Source: an uncultured Alphaproteobacteria bacterium
GTDB lineage: Bacteria; Pseudomonadota; Alphaproteobacteria; RF32; CAG-239
Assembly (NCBI GenBank): GCA_946618745.1
Contig: CAMOLN010000023.1
Coordinates: 1-8,894, forward strand
Direction: 5' to 3'
DNA length: 8,894 nt
Position numbers and translations under genes: made by a program. The notes under the pieces are model-generated. The model was not told the DNA's origin and searched no databases. It worked only from the letters and a program-made list of their open reading frames with translations. This document shows, in pieces, positions 1-6,678 of this stretch; the first letter of the stretch is position 1, and each line of letters begins with the position of its first letter.

Positions 1-1232
1 CGTAATACGGCAGCCGTCTTGACTAAAAACAATTTTTGAATTTTTTTGTGAGCTCTTATATAACGCCACGACATTGCTAAAGATAAACTGATAAACAAGC
101 AGCCTATAATTGCTAACATAATATCACCGAAATCATAGAACTTATGCATAAATTTTTGCCATAAAGTTGGAGGCAATAAAATATCTTTACTTATTACGGC
201 TAATAAATACATACCTTCACCTACAAACAACGGTTGGCGCGCGTTATAAAACATCCCCGCCGGTCCGCTGGGCTTAGCAATCACAGCTCCTTGATGTAAA
301 TTGTCTTCGGTTCCGAATAAGGCATTATGTTGCAATAATCCTCCGCTTTGCGGCAAGTTAAGTAACACCCCTAATCGGTCTACTATCAAATTCCATCCGT
401 TGCCGCCGGCATTCCAATACAACATATAGTTTTTGCCTTTATCAATTAACAAATTATCAACCAAAAATTCAAATTTGTAAGTATATACTCCCGGCGCTAA
501 AGGTTCATCATCATCCGGAATCAATAAAATATTATCATCAACGGACTTCATATGATAATCAACGGGCTCGTTGTTGCGCAATATTTCAATTAACGAATAA
601 TCAAGATGTTGTCTTTTTCCGTTACCGTTATGTATGCTCAAAGGTAAAATCCTTGTTAGCCCTTTTTTCAGTTTATTACCATCGGCAATAACCATAATTG
701 TTTCGGTTACTTTTACTAATCCGTCATTTAACACATCCAATTTGGTCAAATAATAAGGAATATGCTCCATAGCTAAAACCGCTGTTGGTGTATCATTTGG
801 GGGCATTTTTACGATAATGGTAGGTAATCCTGATTGTTGCCATTGTTGCTGTTGTGTTTCCAACGATTGTATTGGGGTATTATCTGTTGCTGCCACATCA
901 GAACGACTGTTAAAACCTTCGTAATTGATTTTTTTCATTGCCTCATCATAAATTTTTTCAAAAATACTTTTACTGTTTTCTTTATCCTGTTGTTGTTGAT
1001 ATAAACTCGGAGCAACTGACGTGGTAACGTTATTCAAATCGGATTCTTTTACTTTTGGGGCCTTAATCAGCATCTGTGCAAAATCTTCATAACTTATCAC
1101 CTTTACTTCATTTGGCGAATTTTGAGGTGTCTGACTTAACGAACCTTTATATGCACCCAAAGGAGTTATTGTTGCCGATGATGTGGTTGCCCATAATAGT
1201 GTGAAACATATTGCAATAAAAAATTTCTTCAT
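1..1232 (-). CDS. DUF2207 domain-containing membrane protein, N-terminal part (cut by window edge)
   Basis: The reading frame opens at an ATG (complement of 1230-1232) and stays open for 410 codons to the left edge, so the C-terminus is missing. Residues 1-20 are a signal peptide (MKKFF, hydrophobic core, TSSA cleavage site). Residues 21 to about 150 are a polar, low-complexity linker with two glutamine-rich runs (QQQQ near 78 and again near 130). From about residue 165 the protein matches DUF2207: a DGLVKVTETI strand, the TRILPL segment, and near residue 273 the LYWNAGGNGW motif followed by a strand ending in LNLP. Residues about 370-388 form a transmembrane helix followed by a basic stretch (RAHKKIQK), so the DUF2207 domain should lie outside the cytoplasmic membrane. 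DUF2207 proteins have no established biochemical function. The gene is transcribed divergently from the glmU-type gene. The ribosome site is weak (a GAG about 11 nt before the ATG). I am confident of the family and unsure of the role. Confidence 0.85.
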   Translation of the reverse strand, partial: MKKFFIAICFTLLWATTSSATITPLGAYKGSLSQTPQNSPNEVKVISYEDFAQMLIKAPKVKESDLNNVTTSVAPSLYQQQQDKENSKSIFEKIYDEAMKKINYEGFNSRSDVAATDNTPIQSLETQQQQWQQSGLPTIIVKMPPNDTPTAVLAMEHIPYYLTKLDVLNDGLVKVTETIMVIADGNKLKKGLTRILPLSIHNGNGKRQHLDYSLIEILRNNEPVDYHMKSVDDNILLIPDDDEPLAPGVYTYKFEFLVDNLLIDKGKNYMLYWNAGGNGWNLIVDRLGVLLNLPQSGGLLQHNALFGTEDNLHQGAVIAKPSGPAGMFYNARQPLFVGEGMYLLAVISKDILLPPTLWQKFMHKFYDFGDIMLAIIGCLFISLSLAMSWRYIRAHKKIQKLFLVKTAAVL

Positions 1233-1248
1233 AACTTTAAACTCACTG

Positions 1249-1276
1249 TTAACTGTTTTATTATATATGTTATATC
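1249..1276 (+). promoter_or_regulatory. Weak candidate promoter of the glmU-type gene
   Basis: TTAACT (1249-1254) and TATATC (1271-1276) are spaced by 16 nt, with 4 of 6 matches each. The site overlaps the divergent promoter of the DUF2207 gene and includes a tandem pair of 7-mers (ACTGTTA, ACTGTTT; 1245-1258). A promoter for the rightward cluster must lie in this 81-nt gap or within the flanking gene, but this exact placement is uncertain. Confidence 0.2.
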
Positions 1277-1289
1277 ATTAAGTTATTAA
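1260..1289 (-). promoter_or_regulatory. Candidate promoter of the DUF2207 gene
   Basis: On the minus strand a perfect TATAAT (-10) occupies 1265-1260 and TTAATA (-35, 4 of 6 matches) occupies 1289-1284, with an 18-nt spacer. This would start RNA about 20 nt before the ATG. The region is very AT-rich, so chance matches are likely. Confidence 0.35.
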
Positions 1290-1313
1290 AAAGTTATAAA
1301 TGGGAGAACAAAA

Positions 1314-2045
1314 ATGGATTCACAAAAGGTAGGAGCTATAATATTAGGTGCAGGCAAGGGGACACGCATGAAATCTGATTTGCCGAAAGTCTTAATGCCT
1401 GTCGGAGGCAAACCCATGATTCGCCATATTATTGATACCTTAGAAGATATGAAAATTGACAAGATAGTTACCGTAATTTCTCCGGATGGTGGTGCGGTTA
1501 AACAAGTTGTCGCTCCACATGCCACCTGTGTTCAAGAGAAACAACTCGGCACCGGCCATGCGGTATTATCTGCCTGTCCGGAATTTTTTGGTTTCAAAGG
1601 TGATGTGTTGGTAATTTTTGGTGATCAGCCGCTATATACTAAATCCAGTATTCGTAAATTGTTAAAACGTCGCGCTCAAGGATATTCTGTTGTTTGTATG
1701 GGATTTCGTCCTGATGATCCGGGACGTTATGGCCGCTTGATAATGGAAGGAAACGAGCTTAAACGCATTGTTGAATTTAAGGATGCTACCGACGAAGAAA
1801 AGGCAATCACTCTTTGCAACTCCGGAATTATGTGTTTTGACGGTTCTAAAATGTTTGAAATTTTAAGCTCTATTACTAATGCTAACGCTGCTCAGGAATA
1901 TTATCTTACTGATGCGGTCGAGATAGCTTTGCGCATGGGGCTCAAATGTTCGGCAGTAGAATGTTCCGTCGAAGAGGCTTCAGCAGCCAATACCTTGGAA
2001 GAATTAGCTTTATTGGAAGAGCTTTATCAAAAACGCAGTGCATAA
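1314..2045 (+). CDS. GlmU-type N-acetylglucosamine-1-phosphate uridylyltransferase, lacking the acetyltransferase domain
   Basis: The 243-residue protein is a Rossmann-like nucleotidyltransferase. By homology it makes UDP-GlcNAc from UTP and GlcNAc-1-phosphate in the cytoplasm, feeding peptidoglycan and LPS. Visible motifs are the nucleotide loop LGAGKGTRM (residues 11-19) with K25 in LPKVL, Q74 and the QLGTGHA segment (77-83), the metal-binding GDQP (103-106, D104), GRYGRL (118-122), E154 in EFKDAT, N169 in CNSG, YYLTD (196-200), and a late Asn (N226) that may be the second metal ligand. Typical GlmU is about 456 residues with a C-terminal left-handed beta-helix acetyltransferase. This protein ends just after the linker helix and no hexapeptide repeats follow in any frame. 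GGGAG 8 nt upstream supports the ATG. The next gene follows without a real gap. Another sugar-phosphate nucleotidyltransferase is possible, but GlmU-like is the best fit. Confidence 0.85.
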   Translation: MDSQKVGAIILGAGKGTRMKSDLPKVLMPVGGKPMIRHIIDTLEDMKIDKIVTVISPDGGAVKQVVAPHATCVQEKQLGTGHAVLSACPEFFGFKGDVLVIFGDQPLYTKSSIRKLLKRRAQGYSVVCMGFRPDDPGRYGRLIMEGNELKRIVEFKDATDEEKAITLCNSGIMCFDGSKMFEILSSITNANAAQEYYLTDAVEIALRMGLKCSAVECSVEEASAANTLEELALLEELYQKRSA

Positions 2046-2058
2046 TTTATGGTGTAAA

Positions 2059-2505
2059 ATGGGTTTTTTAAAGGAACATTGGTTTGGGATAATTATAGGA
2101 TGTTGGTTTTTTGTCCTGAGTTTGTTTGTGGCAGTAATTTTGATTGCTCCTCATCAAGATGCAAAAAATCGCGGATTCGTTTACTGTAATCAAAACTTTG
2201 TTGAGCAAATAAGCGAATGCAACAATGCCAATTTATGTGTTGTCAAAGCAATTTTATATAACACCGGATGTGATATTACGATAATCAAACAAAGCTTTAT
2301 TGATTGGTTGCATTATAAACATCCTTATCCATGGAGCGGTTATATTTTTGATCCCGAACCTTTGACTGATCGATCAACTTATTTTGATAAAGACGAAATT
2401 GAAGAGTATTTACAGGAATATCCTGATACTGTTCAAGAGATGGAAAAATTAAAACAATTAAGAAAGGATTTGGAAAATGCCCAAAATGAAGAAAGCACAA
2501 ACTAA
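2059..2505 (+). CDS. Unrecognised single-pass membrane protein with four-cysteine ectodomain
   Basis: I do not recognise a family. From the ATG at 2059 the protein has 148 residues: a short basic start (KEH), one strong transmembrane helix (about 9-31), and an ectodomain that should face the periplasm. Cysteines 43, 54, 60 and 71 are spaced 11, 6 and 11 residues apart, a symmetric pattern that suggests two disulfides. An aromatic stretch (HYKHPYPWSGYIFDPE, about 103-118) follows. The tail is acidic and helical (DEIEEYLQEYP...MEKLKQLRKDLENAQNEE). An in-frame GTG at 2038 would overlap the upstream gene by 8 nt and add seven residues. I prefer 2059 because GGTG lies 4 nt upstream, whereas the GTG has no close ribosome site. 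The 3' end overlaps pepF by 29 nt, which implies co-transcription and probably translational coupling. The coding call is solid; the function is unknown. Confidence 0.75.
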   Translation: MGFLKEHWFGIIIGCWFFVLSLFVAVILIAPHQDAKNRGFVYCNQNFVEQISECNNANLCVVKAILYNTGCDITIIKQSFIDWLHYKHPYPWSGYIFDPEPLTDRSTYFDKDEIEEYLQEYPDTVQEMEKLKQLRKDLENAQNEESTN

Positions 2506-4297
2506 AATTTCATCGCTTCCGGCTTGGAATCTCGGTGATTTATATAAAGGTATTAATGATCCGCAAATAACCAAAGATTTGAATGCTTATAAGAAATCAG
2601 CATCTGATTTTGCCAAAAAATATAAAGGTAAAATAGCTAAATTGTCAGCTAATGGTTTTGCGGAGATGGCTGAAAATTGTGAGGCTCGTTCGGTTTTGGG
2701 TAATAAAATAGGCGTATTTGCTTATCTCTCAATGGTTACACAAATGAAAAATGCTGAGGTTATGACTTTTTATCAGAATATTTCCGAGAAACTCAACGAT
2801 TACAGCAAACCGACGATTTTCTTATCTTTGGAAATTAATCAGTTGCCGGATAATAAAATTACCGAGTGGATGAAAAATCCTCGGGCCGCTTATTTTAAGC
2901 CTTGGTTAGAGCGCGTTCGGCTTTTTAAGAAATATGAGCTTTCCGAACCGGAAGAAGAAATCTTACACGAAAAATCGGTAACTTCTGGAGAGGGCTGGGA
3001 AAGATTATATGAAGAAACATCAGCTCGCCTCAAATATAAAGTAAACGGCAAAGAATATAACGATGCCGAAATAAGCAAACTTACTCTGGATAAAAATGCT
3101 GCAATCAGGGCTAAAGCAGGCAAGGAGATTGCCAGAGTTTGCACTGAAAATGCTCCGTTGTTTACTCTTAATTATAATATGATAGTTAAAGATAAAGCCA
3201 TTGAGGATATCAAACGCGGATTTAAATCGCCGGTAGCATCGCAAAACTTGGCCAATCGGGTTGATGATAAGGCAGTAGTGGCCCTATCCGAATCAGTACG
3301 TGCGCAATATGCTGATATTGCACATCGCTTTTATAAACTTAAAGCTAAATGGTTAGGAGTAAAAAAACTTGAATATTGGGATCGTAATGCCCCGTTACCA
3401 TTTGAAAATGATCGTAAATATTCTTGGGATGAAGCGGTAGAAATAGTGTTAAAAGCTTATCAAGAGTTTTCACCTAAATTATACGATCTTGCCAAAGATT
3501 TTTTCAATAAAAAAAGTTCTTGGATTGATGTTCCTCCTCGTGACGGCAAACGTAGTGGCGCTTTTGCCATGCCGTTGCCTGAAGCGTATCATCCTTATCT
3601 TTTCCTCAATTTTACCGGACGTCAAAATGATGTTTTGACTTTGGCTCACGAATTGGGGCATGGGTGCCACATGCGTCTTAGCTCTAAGCAGGGCGACTTA
3701 AATGATGCAACTCCTCTCACTTTGGCCGAAGTGGCTTCGGTATTTGCCGAAATGCTGACATTTCAATCTTTGTTGCGCCAAGCCAAAAGCAATAAGGAAA
3801 AACTTTGTCTGATAGCCGGCAAAGTTAATGATATGATTAATACTGCTATACGTCAGATAGCTTTTCACTTTTTTGAAACCAGAGTTCATGACGAACGGCG
3901 TCAGGGCGAAGTTTCGCAAACGCGTTTGGCGCAGATTTGGAAGGAAGAAATGTCGGCCTCATTGGGCAAATATGTTAATATTGATGAGACGACCGAAAAT
4001 AATTGGATTCAAGTGGGCCATTTTTTCTGGAAACCGTTTTATGTATACGCTTATTCTTTTGCCGATTGTTTGGTTAATTCATTATATCAGGTTTATCAGC
4101 AGGGAAAAACCAAAGATTTTGCCGATAAATACCTTCATATGCTGTCATTGACAGGTGTTAAACGTTATGATGAAATCTTAAAACCATTCGGATTAAATGC
4201 CAAAGATGCTAAATTTTGGGATTTTGGTTTAAGTCTGATTTCCGGATATATCGACGAGTTGGAGAAATTAGATAAACTGTTGCAGAAAGAAAAATGA
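2477..4297 (+). CDS. pepF: M3 family oligoendopeptidase F
   Basis: A cytoplasmic zinc metallopeptidase (MEROPS M3B) that by family cleaves short peptides, probably in peptide recycling. The 606-residue length is normal. The N-terminal half is helical (oligopeptidase F N-terminal domain roughly 115-185) and the catalytic domain runs from about 205 to 585. The zinc site is visible: TLAHELGHGCH, with H391, E392 and H395, and the third ligand E418 in TLAEVASVFAEM, 23 residues later. The TGRQNDVLTLAHELGH context is typical of the family. The conserved late segment with tyrosines near the substrate cleft (FYVYAYSFADCLVNSLY) is present. There is no signal peptide. The start is set by AAAGGA at 2463-2468, 8 nt before the ATG. 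The gene overlaps the end of the preceding membrane-protein gene by 29 nt. No convincing terminator follows the stop. Confidence 0.95.
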   Translation: MPKMKKAQTKISSLPAWNLGDLYKGINDPQITKDLNAYKKSASDFAKKYKGKIAKLSANGFAEMAENCEARSVLGNKIGVFAYLSMVTQMKNAEVMTFYQNISEKLNDYSKPTIFLSLEINQLPDNKITEWMKNPRAAYFKPWLERVRLFKKYELSEPEEEILHEKSVTSGEGWERLYEETSARLKYKVNGKEYNDAEISKLTLDKNAAIRAKAGKEIARVCTENAPLFTLNYNMIVKDKAIEDIKRGFKSPVASQNLANRVDDKAVVALSESVRAQYADIAHRFYKLKAKWLGVKKLEYWDRNAPLPFENDRKYSWDEAVEIVLKAYQEFSPKLYDLAKDFFNKKSSWIDVPPRDGKRSGAFAMPLPEAYHPYLFLNFTGRQNDVLTLAHELGHGCHMRLSSKQGDLNDATPLTLAEVASVFAEMLTFQSLLRQAKSNKEKLCLIAGKVNDMINTAIRQIAFHFFETRVHDERRQGEVSQTRLAQIWKEEMSASLGKYVNIDETTENNWIQVGHFFWKPFYVYAYSFADCLVNSLYQVYQQGKTKDFADKYLHMLSLTGVKRYDEILKPFGLNAKDAKFWDFGLSLISGYIDELEKLDKLLQKEK

Positions 4298-4312
4298 GAT
4301 AATCCTATTTTT

Positions 4313-4339
4313 TTGTAGTCTGGTTTCGAAAAATATTAT
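4313..4339 (+). promoter_or_regulatory. Candidate promoter of the cold-shock gene
   Basis: TTGTAG (4313-4318) is followed after 15 nt by TATTAT (4334-4339), or after 20 nt by TATATA (4339-4344). Either would start RNA around 4346-4352, exactly where the leader hairpin begins. The spacing is imperfect, so the call is tentative. Confidence 0.35.
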
Positions 4340-4345
4340 ATATAC

Positions 4346-4408
4346 AAAATTCAACCTTTAGTATACATATTTATTTGTTTTTCAATCAAGTACTAAAGGA
4401 AGGATTTT
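4346..4408 (+). promoter_or_regulatory. Leader hairpin over the csp ribosome binding site
   Basis: The leader can form one long stem. CCTTTAGTA (4355-4363) pairs perfectly with TACTAAAGG (4391-4399), extended by a wobble at 4364/4390. Beyond a symmetric AA/AA internal loop (4353-4354 with 4400-4401), AAAATTC (4346-4352) pairs with GGATTTT (4402-4408), including one G-U. The total is 16 pairs plus the wobble around a 26- to 27-nt loop. The 3' arm contains the whole ribosome binding region AAAGGAAGGA (4395-4404). The pairing is read directly from the sequence. A role in temperature-dependent translation is inferred by analogy with structured leaders of cspA-type mRNAs. Confidence 0.55.
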
Positions 4409-4412
4409 TATT

Positions 4413-4616
4413 ATGCTGACAGGGACGATTAAATGGTTTAATTACAAAAAAGGCTATGGTTTTATTGAACCGGAAGCTGATAAAAAAGATGTATTTCTTC
4501 ATATCACTCAGTTGGAAAAAATCGGTTTGCACCATTTGGATGACGGACAACGGGTAGGATATGAACTTTATGATGACCGTGGCAGAATTGCCGCCGGAAA
4601 CATAAAAATTCTATAA
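4413..4616 (+). CDS. CspA-family cold-shock protein
   Basis: A 67-residue single cold-shock domain, a small OB-fold that binds single-stranded RNA and DNA and in this family acts as an RNA chaperone. Motifs are the opening TGTIKWFN, RNP1 as KGYGFIEP (13-20) and RNP2 as VFLHIT (27-32), with aromatic residues W8, F9, Y15, F17 and F28 and the histidine H30 on the binding face. The second half (LEKIGLHHLDDGQRVGYELYDDRGRIAAGNIKIL) follows the alphaproteobacterial Csp pattern rather than the enterobacterial one, which helps place the organism. AAGGAAGGA, 8 nt before the ATG, is a strong ribosome site but can be locked in the leader hairpin described separately. The gene is monocistronic: a strong terminator follows within 25 nt, and the next gene converges from the other strand. 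Confidence 0.95.
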   Translation: MLTGTIKWFNYKKGYGFIEPEADKKDVFLHITQLEKIGLHHLDDGQRVGYELYDDRGRIAAGNIKIL

Positions 4617-4640
4617 TAAAATTATCACTGCTCCTGATAT

Positions 4641-4676
4641 AAAAAATACCCCCGATTCTTTTCAGGGGTATTTTTT
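4641..4676. terminator. Bidirectional Rho-independent terminator between csp and the lipoprotein gene
   Basis: AAAAAATACCCC (4641-4652) pairs perfectly with GGGGTATTTTTT (4665-4676) around a 12-nt loop. The T run serves rightward transcripts from csp. The A run becomes a U tract for leftward transcripts from the lipoprotein gene, whose stop codon lies 14 nt away. Confidence 0.9.
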
Positions 4677-4689
4677 AATTCTACTTATA

Positions 4690-5142
4690 TTAATTTGCCG
4701 GTATTACCCGCGATTGATTACCATAAAGCAAATAACATCTTTGCCCCGGTTGCATATAAACATCCGTGCCTTGTGTAATTGTGCGCAAATTGCCGTTATC
4801 AAGTTTTACTATATATTCAACACCACTTTGAGATGATAATCCTTCTTGAGCATAATTGCCGGCGATTCCTCCCAAAGCTGCACCGCCTAAAGCACCCAAT
4901 AAAGAGCCGCGGCCGTGACCAATTGTTGATCCTGCAACCCCTCCGCCGATTGCACCTAAAACTGATCCTGTTGACGAGTCGGATGACGAAACATTAACCT
5001 GACGCACACTCACAACAGTGCAATTCATGGCTTGACCGACTGCTCCGGTTCCCGAAGTGGCATAGTGATTTGAGTTAATATTAGGAGCGCAAGCCGACAA
5101 TAACAAGGTTAATGCGCCCAAAGAAACAAACTGTTTTTTCAT
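4690..5142 (-). CDS. SlyB-like glycine-zipper outer-membrane lipoprotein
   Basis: The chosen start gives 150 residues opening with MKKQFVSLGALTLLLSAC, a lipoprotein signal peptide with lipobox L15-S16-A17 and lipidated C18. The mature protein has a Ser/Thr-rich segment, then a glycine-zipper hairpin (about 59-96: GSVLGAIGGGVAGSTIG and GSLLGALGGAALGGIAG), the two-helix module of SlyB, Pcp and the rickettsial 17-kDa antigen. A small beta domain follows (GVEYIVKLDNGNLRTITQ...MQPGQRCYLLYG). No aspartate follows C18 (it is Ala), so outer-membrane sorting is expected. The frame also permits an ATG 69 nt earlier, but that would bury the signal peptide, while GAGG (5152-5155, minus strand) sits 9 nt before the chosen ATG. 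Cysteines 41 and 136 could form a disulfide. Family members support envelope integrity; the exact role here is unknown. Confidence 0.85.
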   Translation of the reverse strand: MKKQFVSLGALTLLLSACAPNINSNHYATSGTGAVGQAMNCTVVSVRQVNVSSSDSSTGSVLGAIGGGVAGSTIGHGRGSLLGALGGAALGGIAGNYAQEGLSSQSGVEYIVKLDNGNLRTITQGTDVYMQPGQRCYLLYGNQSRVIPAN

Positions 5143-5182
5143 GATACCAAACCTCAAACAAATTAAAGTTAACACTCTCATG

Positions 5183-5211
5183 TTTTTAAACCGTAGAATA
5201 ATATTTGTCAA
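5183..5211 (-). promoter_or_regulatory. Promoter of the SlyB-like lipoprotein gene
   Basis: On the minus strand a perfect TTGACA occupies 5211-5206, followed after 17 nt by TAAAAA at 5188-5183. The predicted start near 5176 leaves a leader of about 34 nt. The ideal -35 element and spacing make this one of the better promoters in the window. Confidence 0.55.
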
Positions 5212-5214
5212 TGC

Positions 5215-5243
5215 TGGACATTTGATAAAAAAGGTTATATGGT
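5215..5243 (+). promoter_or_regulatory. Promoter of asnS
   Basis: TGGACA (5215-5220, 5 of 6 matches) is followed after exactly 17 nt by TATGGT (5238-5243, 4 of 6). The predicted start near 5250 gives a leader of about 33 nt. Its -35 box lies only 3 nt from the -35 box of the divergent lipoprotein promoter. Confidence 0.45.
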
Positions 5244-5282
5244 AACAAACAATTAATTAATTTTTTTAAGAAGGTGTTAATT

Positions 5283-6671
5283 ATGTTGAAAAGAACTAAA
5301 ATTGTTGAATTACTTAAATCTGAACAACCTATTGATAAAGTTTTGGTCAAAGGTTGGGTGAGAACGCGTCGTGATGCCAAAGATTTTTCTTTTGTTGAGG
5401 TTAATGATGGCTCTTGCTTGAAAAATATCCAAGTGATTGCTCAAAGTTCTTTACCTAATTATGAAGAAATTAAAAAACTTTCAACCGGCTCGTCTTTGGC
5501 TGTCGAAGGTGCGCTTATTCCTTCGCAAGGCGGTAATCAAAAATTTGAATTAGCGGCACAAAAGGTAGAAATTTATTCAATTGCGCCTGATGATTATCCG
5601 TTGCAAAAAAAGAAACATACCGATGAATATTTGCGCACTATCGCCCATTTGCGTCCGCGTTCCAACAAATACGGTGCGGCTTTTCGTGTTCGTTCGGAAT
5701 TATCCTTTGCGATTCATAAGTTTTTTAACGAACGCGGTTTTCGCTATGTTCATACTCCAATTATTACCGGATCTGACTGTGAAGGTGCCGGCGAAATGTT
5801 CCAAGTTACCACTTTGGATTTAAATAATGTTCCCAAGACTAAGGACGGAAAAGTTGATTACAGCCAGGACTTTTTCGGCAAGCAAGCCCATCTGACTGTT
5901 TCGGGGCAACTTAACGGTGAAATGTATGCCACTGCTTTGGGTGATATTTATACTTTCGGACCGACTTTCCGTGCCGAAAACTCCAACACTACCCGTCATG
6001 CTGCCGAATTTTGGATGATTGAGCCGGAAATGGCTTTTGCCGATATCAATGATGATATGGATGTTGCCGAAGCTATGGTAAAATATTGTATCAAATATGT
6101 TATGAATACTTGCCGGGAAGATTTGGAACTGTTTGACAAGTTTGTTGAGCCGGGACTTTTGAATAAATTAAATCATATCTTAAATAATGATTTTGCTCGT
6201 ATTACTTATAGTGAGGCAATCGAAATTATGCAAAAATCCGGCAAGAAGTTTGAATATAAACCGGAGTTTGGTATTGATATGCAAACCGAACATGAGAGAT
6301 TTTTGGCGGAAGAACACTTTAAGCGTCCGGTAATTGTACGTGATTATCCCAAAGAGATTAAAGCCTTTTATATGCGCTTAAATGATGACGGACGGACAGT
6401 TGCTGCCATGGATGTATTAGTTCCGGGTATCGGTGAATTAATCGGCGGTTCGCAACGCGAAGATCGCCTAGATGTTTTGGAAGCACGCATTAAGGAATTA
6501 GGCATGGATCTAGCTGACTATGAGTGGTATTTGGATTCACGCCGTTATGGCTCGGTTCCTCATGCCGGATTTGGTTTGGGATTTGAGCGTATGATGATGT
6601 TGATTACGGGAATTGGCAATATCAGAGATACTATTCCTTTCCCCAGAACACCTAAATCAATCAGTTTTTAA
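5283..6671 (+). CDS. asnS: Asparaginyl-tRNA synthetase
   Basis: The 462-residue class IIb synthetase charges tRNA-Asn with asparagine using ATP. The N-terminal OB-fold anticodon-binding domain is visible ([25 protein letters not shown], about 19-45). The catalytic core follows, with class II motif 2 as [11 protein letters not shown] (229-239) continuing to EFWMIEPE, and motif 3 as GFGLGFER (429-436), then [15 protein letters not shown] at the C-terminus. The HLRPRSN and [10 protein letters not shown] segments and [10 protein letters not shown] are typical of bacterial AsnRS and separate it from AspRS. The ATG at 5283 is chosen because AAGAAGGTG lies just upstream; an in-frame GTG at 5274 is part of that ribosome site. 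The stop codon is followed within 7 nt by the next start, so the two genes are probably one transcript. Many Alphaproteobacteria lack AsnRS and form Asn-tRNA by amidation, so its presence is informative. Confidence 0.97.
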   Translation: MLKRTKIVELLKSEQPIDKVLVKGWVRTRRDAKDFSFVEVNDGSCLKNIQVIAQSSLPNYEEIKKLSTGSSLAVEGALIPSQGGNQKFELAAQKVEIYSIAPDDYPLQKKKHTDEYLRTIAHLRPRSNKYGAAFRVRSELSFAIHKFFNERGFRYVHTPIITGSDCEGAGEMFQVTTLDLNNVPKTKDGKVDYSQDFFGKQAHLTVSGQLNGEMYATALGDIYTFGPTFRAENSNTTRHAAEFWMIEPEMAFADINDDMDVAEAMVKYCIKYVMNTCREDLELFDKFVEPGLLNKLNHILNNDFARITYSEAIEIMQKSGKKFEYKPEFGIDMQTEHERFLAEEHFKRPVIVRDYPKEIKAFYMRLNDDGRTVAAMDVLVPGIGELIGGSQREDRLDVLEARIKELGMDLADYEWYLDSRRYGSVPHAGFGLGFERMMMLITGIGNIRDTIPFPRTPKSISF

Positions 6672-6678
6672 GGTGAAT

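Noticed and set aside
2038..2058. In-frame GTG start giving a seven-residue longer membrane protein
   Set aside because: It lies inside the end of the glmU-type gene without a near ribosome site, while the ATG at 2059 has GGTG just upstream. It remains possible.
3873..4151. A 92-codon plus-strand frame inside pepF
   Set aside because: It lies wholly within the PepF catalytic domain in another frame, with no ribosome site or recognisable domain; a shadow of the real gene.
5143..5211. Earlier ATG for the SlyB-like lipoprotein adding 23 residues
   Set aside because: The extension would place the lipoprotein signal peptide internally and would run over the predicted promoter; the downstream ATG has a good ribosome site.
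5581..5823. An 80-codon plus-strand frame inside asnS
   Set aside because: It lies wholly inside AsnRS coding sequence in another frame and shows no protein features of its own.
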